Part shown: one piece after another, positions 17,951 through 25,369 of the stretch
Layout of the letters: each line of letters starts with the position of its first letter
Numbering within the stretch: the first letter of the stretch is position 1
From: Deltaproteobacteria bacterium
GTDB lineage: Bacteria > SAR324 > NAC60-12
NCBI GenBank assembly: GCA_002716165.1
Contig: PAZT01000017.1
Location: 21,545 to 56,994 of the forward strand
Reading direction: 5' to 3'
Length of the DNA: 35,450 bases
Position numbers and translations under genes: made by a program
Notes under the pieces: generated by a model
What the model was told of the DNA's origin: nothing
Databases searched by the model: none
What the model saw: the letters and a program-made list of their open reading frames with translations, nothing else

Positions 17951-19834
17951 TTAGGGACTTAACCAACGGTTTTGAGTCAATAGTAGGTAAGTCAAATGGT
18001 CAAAAGCTACAGCCTTTGATGCCAACTGAGATCGAATTAATTCATCAGATAAAGTATCCACTGGTTGGTAATCAAGAATTTTTTTCAGGCTGTGTACCAA
18101 AAATCCTTCCTTAGCAAAAATTTCTAGTAGTGCACCATCCTTAACAACAGCAAAGCTTTGTTTTGTTTTAAAAATATTTTTTCCGATTGTACTGTACTTC
18201 CCTTGCAGATCTAATAGTTCCACGAGGCTTGGGAATAGATCAATTTGTGAGGCAAATAGTTCTGATTTTTCAGGCTTAAAGTTCTCTGGACTGTAAATTA
18301 TTAATGGAATACGAAATTTGCCATAGGGGTCAGCACCTTGAAAATGCGCTAGAGCATGGTCAGCAGTTATAATAAAAACTGTTTCCTCGAAATCTTTTCT
18401 TTTGCTGAATTTTTTTATGAATTCTCCAACAGCCCAATCAGTGTAATTAAGCATGTTTAGGTAACCCCCTTCTGTGTTTGAACCATGCTTGTATTTGTTG
18501 AATGGGGCGCCCATTCGAGCAAATGGGGTGTGGTCTGCGCTCGCATTAACGAAGGCAATATAGCTAGATTGTTCACTTTTAAGCTTTTTAAGCAAAAACA
18601 TGAGCGCATCATAATCCCAACCTAAAGGGCGATCTGCAGCATCAACGTAATTAAGTAATATGGGATAATCTTCTAGTCCATAGTATTCATCAAATCCTGC
18701 AGCCCCTGCAATCAGATCCATAGAGAAAGATTCCCTAAGGGTTGTGGTCACGAATATTGTGCGGTAATTATTTTCTCTTGCAATTTGACCCAGACTTGAA
18801 AAATTAACCGATAAAGAGGTCATGTCTGGCATGCCTGGAAGAGGGGGAATACCTGTTAGAATTGATTGGACACCGTCCACGCTTCTTTGACCGTTTGCAA
18901 AAAAATTTTTATATACTAATCCTTTACTTGCAATTTGATCAATGTTTGGAGTAACCCCATAATTATTCCCATTAAGATGATCAACATATTTAAAAGATAA
19001 ACTTTCAATCATTATAAGAATCATATTTTTTTTTGGAGAAATGTTTGATCGAATATTGATTCTTTCAAGTGGATAGTCAGGATTTTTGGATAAAGGGAGG
19101 TTCAAAATTTTTTTGAATGTTTTTTCGTTCCCTTTTGTCCTTTCAATGAACCTACTGGATACACTGAAATGTGATGCTGTAAAAATACCATTGAGAATTA
19201 GATGCCCTTGACTCGCTGATCCATATTGGTAAGCGTCTATTACTGCAATAGGTTTCATTTGGAACCCTCCACGGCCAATTATAATCATCGTGAGTACAAT
19301 TAGAACAAAACTAAAAACCGACCTATGCCCTTTAGAGTTGAGTTTAAATGTATGTTTTAGAAAAACTGGATAACTTAAAAAAGCAAATAATAAAATGATA
19401 ATTACAGGTAAAAGATTTGTATACGCTTCAGTCATTAAGTAATTTGAATCATTTAGCAGAAATAGTAACTCATTCGTTATGTGCCTTTTTACGTAACTGA
19501 AATACAAGTAGTCTGAAGTAAGGAAAACTATTACTAGAACCAATTCAATGTAGATTAGGCTTAGTATTAAACCACGGTAAATTTTATTGCTAACAATTTT
19601 TAAGGGGAAAATAAGAAGAAAAATTGGAATGAAAAGCAGGATAGAAATAGAGGCTAGGTCAAAACGCAAACCCAAAAAGATACTCTTTAATAAACTGAAT
19701 AAATTCAGATTATTAAATAAATCTGGGTAGGAAAAATAAATAGCTATTCTAAAAAATTGAAAAATTAAGATAAAGATCAGGTATAATCCAATTACTTCCT
19801 GAAAAACAAATTTGATTTTATTGATATGATTCAA
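17951..19834 (-). CDS. LTA-synthase/MdoB-like membrane sulfatase-fold phosphotransferase
   Basis: The 627-residue product has about five N-terminal membrane helices (residues 10-35, 45-80, 88-107, 140-158, 170-188) and a periplasmic alkaline-phosphatase/sulfatase-fold domain from about 265. Metal ligands can be placed at Glu277 (IMIESLSF), at Asp492-His493 (ITADHALAH) and near His435 (SADHTPF). The nucleophile position falls in GQRSVDGVQSIL, where Ser318 takes the place of the Thr of Staphylococcus LtaS. Relatives transfer phosphoglycerol or phosphoethanolamine from phospholipids onto glycans or lipids. The start is a TTG, 17 bases from the divergent CDP-alcohol transferase gene, which suggests shared control and a linked role. 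The substrate is not shown by the sequence. Confidence 0.86.
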   Translation of the reverse strand: MNHINKIKFVFQEVIGLYLIFILIFQFFRIAIYFSYPDLFNNLNLFSLLKSIFLGLRFDLASISILLFIPIFLLIFPLKIVSNKIYRGLILSLIYIELVLVIVFLTSDYLYFSYVKRHITNELLFLLNDSNYLMTEAYTNLLPVIIILLFAFLSYPVFLKHTFKLNSKGHRSVFSFVLIVLTMIIIGRGGFQMKPIAVIDAYQYGSASQGHLILNGIFTASHFSVSSRFIERTKGNEKTFKKILNLPLSKNPDYPLERINIRSNISPKKNMILIMIESLSFKYVDHLNGNNYGVTPNIDQIASKGLVYKNFFANGQRSVDGVQSILTGIPPLPGMPDMTSLSVNFSSLGQIARENNYRTIFVTTTLRESFSMDLIAGAAGFDEYYGLEDYPILLNYVDAADRPLGWDYDALMFLLKKLKSEQSSYIAFVNASADHTPFARMGAPFNKYKHGSNTEGGYLNMLNYTDWAVGEFIKKFSKRKDFEETVFIITADHALAHFQGADPYGKFRIPLIIYSPENFKPEKSELFASQIDLFPSLVELLDLQGKYSTIGKNIFKTKQSFAVVKDGALLEIFAKEGFLVHSLKKILDYQPVDTLSDELIRSQLASKAVAFDHLTYLLLTQNRWLSP

Positions 19835-19851
19835 TTTGATCGTATATTTAA

Positions 19852-20844
19852 ATGATTCCTTATAATTACAGATGTATAGATGAATCTATATTGCTACCAT
19901 TCTTAAAGAAATATGTGTTTTCAATCCTTCATCGATACATTCCTTATGGTATTCCTGCCAACTTCTTAACTCTAGTTTCAGTTATAGTAATTTGGTCTTG
20001 TTTTTTTTATCTCATAGGAGTCAACACTCCGGATGATATAGACATCATTATAGTTTTTTTTGTTATAACCATCTATGTAATTTTTGACCATTTTGATGGA
20101 TTGCAGGCAAAAAAAACAGGAACGGGATCTCCTCTAGGTGAAATATTAGACCACTACAGTGATGTCTTCAACGGTTCCATTATCCTTTATCTTTTTTTTC
20201 GAATACTTCAAATTGAACTAGACTGGATGTTTTATTTGGTTATTTGGGCAAACCTTGTCGCATTTACTGTGACCTACTTAGAGCAGAGCATAAGAAAAGA
20301 ATTGTATTTTGGTAAAATAGGATCATTGGAAGGAATCTCCCTAATATTGATTATTCTATTGAGTTTAATGACATCTTATGGAAAATATTTTTGGTTGAAA
20401 AAAACAATCTTTGATTTACCACTCCATATCTTTTTGGTTATAGGTCTAATCTTTGGAGTAATTATTACAGTAGTAGGAAGTTTAAGACGTTTGCAACGCA
20501 TACCCAAAACTTTCATTCATTATTTCATAATAGGGGGGTTACTTTGTTTCATTTGCTTTTATTTTCAAAACAGTTGGTATGTTTCCTTCTTAGTGATAAA
20601 TTTATATTCAGCTGATCTCATCCTTAAATCAATGAAATTTAATCTTCTGAATACCGAAATACCCAAACCAGATCCTTTAGTTTATTTACTCTTCCTGTCT
20701 CTTATTTTTCATCTTTTCTTTGAATACGAAATACGGTTCAGTTTCCTAGTTTATGCCTTTGTAGTCACAACTAAACTAATATGGGAAATATGCCAAATAT
20801 TTTACAAATTAAGAACTTATTGGATTTGGTGGAATATGCAATGA
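19852..20844 (+). CDS. CDP-alcohol phosphotransferase, eukaryotic choline/ethanolamine phosphotransferase (CEPT)-like
   Basis: A 330-residue integral membrane protein with about eight or nine hydrophobic segments. The CDP-alcohol phosphatidyltransferase motif is complete at residues 82-104: D82-G83-x2-A86-K87-x8-G96-x3-D100-x3-D104, with the usual Arg replaced by Lys. Its text (KKTGTGSPLGEILDHYSD) and the N-terminus (YNYRCIDESILLPFLKKY, then IPANFLTL) look like eukaryotic CEPT1/EPT1 rather than bacterial PgsA or PssA. Those enzymes join CDP-choline or CDP-ethanolamine to diacylglycerol. It is divergent from the LtaS-like gene, whose reaction would release diacylglycerol if it uses phospholipid donors. 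The headgroup used here is unknown. Confidence 0.82.
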   Translation: MIPYNYRCIDESILLPFLKKYVFSILHRYIPYGIPANFLTLVSVIVIWSCFFYLIGVNTPDDIDIIIVFFVITIYVIFDHFDGLQAKKTGTGSPLGEILDHYSDVFNGSIILYLFFRILQIELDWMFYLVIWANLVAFTVTYLEQSIRKELYFGKIGSLEGISLILIILLSLMTSYGKYFWLKKTIFDLPLHIFLVIGLIFGVIITVVGSLRRLQRIPKTFIHYFIIGGLLCFICFYFQNSWYVSFLVINLYSADLILKSMKFNLLNTEIPKPDPLVYLLFLSLIFHLFFEYEIRFSFLVYAFVVTTKLIWEICQIFYKLRTYWIWWNMQ

Positions 20845-21005
20845 AAGATTATTTGTGGATTTTGTTTTTATTTTTTGATAATTAAACTACCATAAATCGA
20901 ATTATAATTTAGTATTATTTAAAATTTTGTTAATTTGATCTTTTAGTTAAAGTTTAAGAATTTCCGCAAAAATTATTCTCAAATAAGAGTCTTTCAATAA
21001 TTACG

Positions 21006-21034
21006 TTGACTGATTGAATTTTTCGGGTTAAATT
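21006..21034 (+). promoter_or_regulatory. Sigma-70-like promoter before the L25 gene
   Basis: TTGACT at 21006-21011 and TAAATT at 21029-21034 are separated by exactly 17 bases. The -10 ends 45 bases before the L25 start codon. It would drive the L25-pth-ychF block. Nothing else is evident in the 20845-21079 gap. Confidence 0.45.
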
Positions 21035-21079
21035 TATGGATTATCCTTTTTAATAAACCATCCTTTTGATGGAACAAAT

Positions 21080-21760
21080 ATGGTACAAAACCAATTATTT
21101 GCCAACATTCGAAAAGTCACTGGTAAATCAACAAATAACAAACTGCGCCAAGCAGGAAAAATTCCTGCCACTCTTTATGGACAACGAGGTAATGTTCTTC
21201 TTGAAATGTCTGAGGAATCAACTCGCCATGTGCTTGAAAAAATGTCGGGTATGCATGAACTCGTTCCAATCTCAGTAAATGATTCTTCTAATAATGAAAA
21301 CTGGACCGCAAAGGTTTTACTTAGAGAAGTTCAGAAACACCCTTTTAAACATAAGCTTTTACACCTTGATTTTTGGGAATTACCTGAAACTAAAAAACAA
21401 TTAGTACGAATCCCTGTGCACATAACAGGAGAATCACCAGGAGTGAAAGGTGGTGGAGTTTTACAGATGGTTGTTAGGGAAATCCCGGTAATCTGCCTAC
21501 CTGCAGACATCCCTTCTAAGCTTGAGGTAGATGTTTCTAAACTTGAGATTGGAGATTCTATAAAAATTCAAGAAGTCGAACTTCCTGAAAAAGTTTCCCT
21601 AAATACTGAAGAGAATTATGCCATAATTTCAATTGTGGGACGTGCCCCAGAAGAAGAGGAATTAATCGAAGATATGGAAGATCAAGAAGGAGCAAAAGGA
21701 GATGAAGAAAAAGAAGAAGTGACAGTGAAAGATAATGCTGTAGTAAGCGAAGAAGAGTAA
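21080..21760 (+). CDS. rplY: 50S ribosomal protein L25 (general stress protein Ctc family)
   Basis: L25 binds 5S rRNA. The product has the two-domain TL5/Ctc form: an N-terminal L25 domain (KLRQAGKIPATLYGQ, then HKLLHLDFWEL) and a C-terminal beta domain (VRIPVHITGESPGVKGGGVL, LPADIPSKLEVDVSKLEIGD). After residue 195 or so it ends in a very acidic, Glu-rich tail that looks disordered. The 226-residue length is near the upper end for the family because of this tail. It heads a co-directional block with pth 50 bases on, a common bacterial arrangement. Confidence 0.94.
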   Translation: MVQNQLFANIRKVTGKSTNNKLRQAGKIPATLYGQRGNVLLEMSEESTRHVLEKMSGMHELVPISVNDSSNNENWTAKVLLREVQKHPFKHKLLHLDFWELPETKKQLVRIPVHITGESPGVKGGGVLQMVVREIPVICLPADIPSKLEVDVSKLEIGDSIKIQEVELPEKVSLNTEENYAIISIVGRAPEEEELIEDMEDQEGAKGDEEKEEVTVKDNAVVSEEE

Positions 21761-21810
21761 ACAAATTAGTGAATGTAAAAAGATAATTTACAGAAAAAGG
21801 ATGATTGGTC

Positions 21811-22380
21811 ATGAAACTGGTGGCCGGACTGGGTAATCCAGGCAAGGAGTATAGTTGGACACCACACAATGTTGGGTTTCATTTTTTAGATTTTTTGGTA
21901 GAACATCTAGATATCACTAGTTTCCAATCAAAATTTAATAGCAAAATCTGCAGTAAATTGATCGGAGGGGAATCTTGTCTTTTCATTAAACCCCACACCT
22001 ATATGAACAAAAGTGGTGAGTCTGTTGCTGAATTTGTAAATTTTTACAAAATTCCCTTAGAAAAAATTGTAATCATTTCTGATGATATTGATCTACCCTC
22101 GGGGAAAGTTCGTTTTCGAGTTGAAGGAGGGCATGGAGGTCATAATGGCTTACGCTCGATAATAAAATCACTGGGTAACGACAACTTCCACAGAATTAGA
22201 TTTGGTGTTGGTAGACCGCCAGATAAAAATGATGTAATAGGTCACGTACTGGGTCGTTGGTCAAAAGAAGAAAATAAAATAACCAGAAGAGCTTTTCATC
22301 TTGCTCTTAAAGATATAGTAAGGTTCTTGGAGACCTCTCAATTTGAGAACGTATCTCTTTCAACTTCTCAAATTGAATAG
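21811..22380 (+). CDS. pth: Peptidyl-tRNA hydrolase
   Basis: Pth frees tRNA from stalled peptidyl-tRNA. The 189-residue product opens with the family's GLGNPGKEY. The catalytic His19 is in TPHNVGF, Asn66 in TYMNKSG, and the Asp pair at 91-92 in ISDDIDLPSGKVR. HGGHNGLRSI and FGVGRPP complete the signature. I chose the ATG at 21811, which follows AAAAGGA, over the TTG two codons earlier. It is flanked by L25 and ychF, a standard neighbourhood. Confidence 0.96.
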   Translation: MKLVAGLGNPGKEYSWTPHNVGFHFLDFLVEHLDITSFQSKFNSKICSKLIGGESCLFIKPHTYMNKSGESVAEFVNFYKIPLEKIVIISDDIDLPSGKVRFRVEGGHGGHNGLRSIIKSLGNDNFHRIRFGVGRPPDKNDVIGHVLGRWSKEENKITRRAFHLALKDIVRFLETSQFENVSLSTSQIE

Positions 22381-22425
22381 GTAGCTGGTAATCATTAATA
22401 TAACAATTAATTATCCATTTAAAAC

Positions 22426-23517
22426 ATGTCACTAGAAGTAGGGATCGTCGGTTTACCTAATGTAGGTAAGTCTACTTTATTTAGTGCAATAACTAAAGTT
22501 AAGGCAGATGCAGAAAATTATCCATTTTGTACAATTGAACCAAATTACGGAATTGTTAGGCTTAACGATCCACGAGTGACTAGACTTGCAGAGATAATGA
22601 AGCCTGAACGTCTAGTACCTGCAACTTTAAAAGTTGTAGACATAGCAGGACTTGTTAAAGGTGCAAGTAAAGGAGAAGGACTGGGGAATAAGTTTTTGAG
22701 TAATATTAGGGAGGTCGATGCAATTGCGCATGTAGTAAGGTGCTTTGAAGATAAAAGTGTAGCACATGTGGAAAAAAATTATGATCCAGTTGGGGATGTT
22801 ATTGTTGTAAATACAGAACTGATTTTGTCAGATTTAGAACAGGTTGAGCGCAAAATAGAAAGGCTGCATAAACAGATTAAAGGTGACCGTGACTTAGAAG
22901 AAGAGCTATCTGTTTTTGAAAAGATTAAAAATCATTTGGGAGAGGGATATCCTGCAATTACCGCAGATTTGGGTTCAGATGAGAAGTTGATAGTTAGTGA
23001 ATTGAATTTGCTTTCAATGAAACCATACATCTATATTGCAAATGTTTCTGAAAATCAGTTGAATGATGCTTCAGATTCTGAAAAACAATTACGTAAATTT
23101 GCTTCTCAAGACGGGGTAGAAGTTATTCCTATTTGCGCAAAGGTTGAATTCGAACTTTCAGAAATGGACAATGAAGAATCAGACTTTTTTATGGAAGAAC
23201 TAGGGATTGATGGAAGCGGAATTGATCAACTAACTAATTCAGGTTACAGGATGCTTGAACAAATAACTTATTTTACTGCGGGAAAAAATGAAGTTAGAGC
23301 ATGGGAAATTAGAAAAGGTACTACTGCTCCAGAGGCTGCAGGAAAAATTCATACTGACTTTGAAAAAGGCTTCATTAGAGCAGAAGTATTCCATTTTGAT
23401 GACATTGACAGATTAGGATCAGAGTCCTCAGTTAAAGAAGCTGGACGTTGGCGACTTGAAGGAAAGGATTATGTTGTAAATGATGGAGATATCATGCATT
23501 TCCGTTTCAACAACTAA
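22426..23517 (+). CDS. ychF: Redox-regulated ribosome-binding ATPase/GTPase YchF (Obg family)
   Basis: YchF is a universal P-loop ATPase of the OBG family that binds ribosomes. The 363-residue product has the P-loop GLPNVGKST (residues 8-16), YPFCTIEPN, the switch II area DIAGLVKGASKGEGLGNKFL, and the NxxE nucleotide motif NVSE in place of NKxD, which explains ATP preference in this family. The C-terminal TGS domain contains GRWRLEGKDYVVNDGDIMHFRFN. It sits 45 bases after pth in the same direction. Confidence 0.97.
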   Translation: MSLEVGIVGLPNVGKSTLFSAITKVKADAENYPFCTIEPNYGIVRLNDPRVTRLAEIMKPERLVPATLKVVDIAGLVKGASKGEGLGNKFLSNIREVDAIAHVVRCFEDKSVAHVEKNYDPVGDVIVVNTELILSDLEQVERKIERLHKQIKGDRDLEEELSVFEKIKNHLGEGYPAITADLGSDEKLIVSELNLLSMKPYIYIANVSENQLNDASDSEKQLRKFASQDGVEVIPICAKVEFELSEMDNEESDFFMEELGIDGSGIDQLTNSGYRMLEQITYFTAGKNEVRAWEIRKGTTAPEAAGKIHTDFEKGFIRAEVFHFDDIDRLGSESSVKEAGRWRLEGKDYVVNDGDIMHFRFNN

Positions 23518-23613
23518 AAAATACTTTCTTAAAAGTAAAAAATATTAATATAAATATTTCCTTGTTCACATTGCTGGACTTATTGGCATAACAATAATCC
23601 GAAAGGAAGAAAA

Positions 23614-24141
23614 ATGACAGGATTTGAACTTGTATTCATTACAGACCCAGCACTTAGCGATAAGGAGCTTGAAAACTTTCAAAAAAATATTAAAATGAGC
23701 CTCTCCAAATCGGAAGGTGAATTAGTCCATGAATATGTATGGGGACGTAGACGATTAGCATATGAAATTGACGGAAACGATTTTGGTTTTTACCATACAT
23801 GGTACTTTACAGGAAATGGCAAAACGGTTGATGAATTACAAAGACAATTTGGATATTCAGATAATGTTTTGCGCCATCAAATTGTCAAAGTAGAAGATAT
23901 TGATACAGAAGCAGCATTTATGCAAAGCTTAATTCCTCCAAAAGAAGAAAGAGTTGAAAAAGAAACATCTAAAGAAAGTTCTCATGACAAGCAAGAATCC
24001 GAAAAAGCAGTATTGGCAAATTCTGATGATGAAAAGTTAAATGAAAAAGAACTAGAAGAAATTAATAAAGAATTAAAATTAGAAAAAAAACAACCTGAAA
24101 ATATCTCTAATGAAGAAGATTCAGAAGCGAAAGAAACGTGA
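23614..24141 (+). CDS. rpsF: 30S ribosomal protein S6, with a long charged tail
   Basis: S6 binds the 16S central domain together with S18. Residues 1-105 match the ferredoxin-like S6 fold (ELVFITDPALSDKELENF, WGRRRLAYEI, FYHTWYFTGN, LRHQIVKVED). The remaining 70 residues are Lys/Glu/Ser/Asn-rich and low in hydrophobics, so probably disordered; total length 175 against roughly 95-140 in most bacteria. AAAGGAAG precedes the ATG. It is followed at once by rpsR and rplI, the classic S6-S18-L9 operon. Confidence 0.95.
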   Translation: MTGFELVFITDPALSDKELENFQKNIKMSLSKSEGELVHEYVWGRRRLAYEIDGNDFGFYHTWYFTGNGKTVDELQRQFGYSDNVLRHQIVKVEDIDTEAAFMQSLIPPKEERVEKETSKESSHDKQESEKAVLANSDDEKLNEKELEEINKELKLEKKQPENISNEEDSEAKET

Positions 24142-24204
24142 TCTCAGTCTATATGTAAATTATTTTAATTATTACTTTATCCTGAACTTAACTAATTAGT
24201 ATTC

Positions 24205-24592
24205 ATGCAGAAAAAAAGAAGAAGGCCTCATCTAAGAAGGAAACGCATCCCCACTAGTATTTTACTAAGAAGCAAAAAAAAAATTATGCCCATTTAAGGA
24301 AGCTGGAATCGAAAAAATTGATTACAAAGATGTTGAATTACTGAAAGATTATGTGACACAAGGAGGAAAGATTATACCGAGCAGAATTTCTGGGGTCTGC
24401 ACTTCAAATCAAAGAAAGTTAAAAATAGCTGTCAGACGAGCAAGAAACGTTGCTTTACTATCACCTATGAAGGGATACGTCCCACAACAATTAAGTACAG
24501 ATCGAAGATTTTTGGTAAAACCTACTTCTGTTATTTCAACAGGAAATGCAGAAGATATTGGAACTGATAATCAAGAAAATAATGATAGTTAA
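24205..24592 (+). CDS. rpsR: 30S ribosomal protein S18, interrupted by a frameshift at an A10 run
   Basis: The ATG at 24205 opens a frame (MQKKRRRPHLRRKR, then PTSILLRSKKK) that stops at TAA 24295-24297. The body of S18 (LCPFKEAGIEKIDYKDVELL, GGKIIPSRISGVC, then RARNVALLSP) lies one frame on, where an upstream TAA at 24266 blocks entry. Removing one A from the ten at 24274-24283 joins both parts into a 128-residue S18. S18 is essential, and it sits between rpsF and rplI as normal, so it must be made somehow: by transcriptional slippage at A10, by +1 ribosomal shifting, or because the run is miscounted in the assembly. A GTG at 24353 would give only a truncated protein. The last 30 or so residues are an extra polar tail. 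Confidence 0.88.
24274..24283 (+). promoter_or_regulatory. Putative slippery site in rpsR (A10 homopolymer)
   Basis: Ten consecutive A sit exactly where the S18 reading frame must shift. RNA polymerase slippage on A runs of nine or more is documented in bacteria, notably in AT-rich endosymbiont genomes. Messages with nine A would encode complete S18. Confidence 0.55.
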
Positions 24593-24607
24593 ATTTAGGG
24601 AAAAATT

Positions 24608-25249
24608 GTGAAAATAATATTAACACAGAATGTAGAAAATTTAGGTTCTTTAGGTGATACAATTGAGGTAAAACCCGGTTATGGACGCAATTACCTTATA
24701 CCTAAGGGATTCGCACTGCTGGCAACAGGCAAGACTTCTAAAGAATCGCGACATCGTCTTCAACACCTTAAAAAACTGCGTGAAGGTGAAATTGAAATTG
24801 CACAAGAACAGGCAGAAAAACTAAAGACATTTAAACTTGAAGTCATTAGGAAAGCTGGGCCAGGTGGTAGACTGTTTGGTTCTGTCACCAATAGAGATTT
24901 AAGCTTATTACTCAAAGAAAATAAATTTGAATTAAATCGGCGTGCTATTCAATTGAATTCGCCAATTAGGGATGCTGGTACTCACGAATTTTCTGTCCGA
25001 ATACATTCAGAAGTTACTGTGTCTATGCAAGTTCAAGTAAAACCAGAAATTGAAAAAATTCCTGCTGAAAAGAAACTGGAAAGTCCAGAGACAGAGCAAA
25101 AAGAATTAGAAAAACTAAACGAAAATATCCAGCTGGACGAGAACAATGCAGAAAAAGAAACCGAAAATTTACAAACAGAACAAAATAATGTTGAAAAGGA
25201 TCTCGGTCAAGACGAAACTGTAACTAGTCAAAAAGATATTGAGGGGTAA
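24608..25249 (+). CDS. rplI: 50S ribosomal protein L9, with a long charged tail
   Basis: L9 bridges the L1 stalk base and helps keep the frame. It starts at GTG after TAGGGAAA. The N-terminal domain (ILTQNVENLGSLGDTIEVKP, GYGRNYLIPKGFA), the connecting long helix, and the C-terminal domain (GGRLFGSVTNRDL, RDAGTHEFSVRIH) all match the family. Normal L9 ends near residue 150; this one has 213, the extra 60 or so being Glu/Gln/Asn/Lys-rich and low-complexity, like the tails on its neighbours. It lies 15 bases after rpsR. Confidence 0.95.
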   Translation: MKIILTQNVENLGSLGDTIEVKPGYGRNYLIPKGFALLATGKTSKESRHRLQHLKKLREGEIEIAQEQAEKLKTFKLEVIRKAGPGGRLFGSVTNRDLSLLLKENKFELNRRAIQLNSPIRDAGTHEFSVRIHSEVTVSMQVQVKPEIEKIPAEKKLESPETEQKELEKLNENIQLDENNAEKETENLQTEQNNVEKDLGQDETVTSQKDIEG

Positions 25250-25369
25250 AATCTATTACTTTTAGTGTCTGGATATATAGGTTAATTCAGAGCTTTTCAC
25301 TTAACTGACATATTTATTACTTCCTTTTTTTCCTAACTCTTGGGGCCTTTCTCTATACCCGGAGTAAAA

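Noticed and set aside
24353..24592. Short S18 starting at the GTG at 24353
   Set aside because: It would drop the conserved LCPFKEAGIEKIDYKDVELL part; the codon is an internal Val of the full S18 frame.
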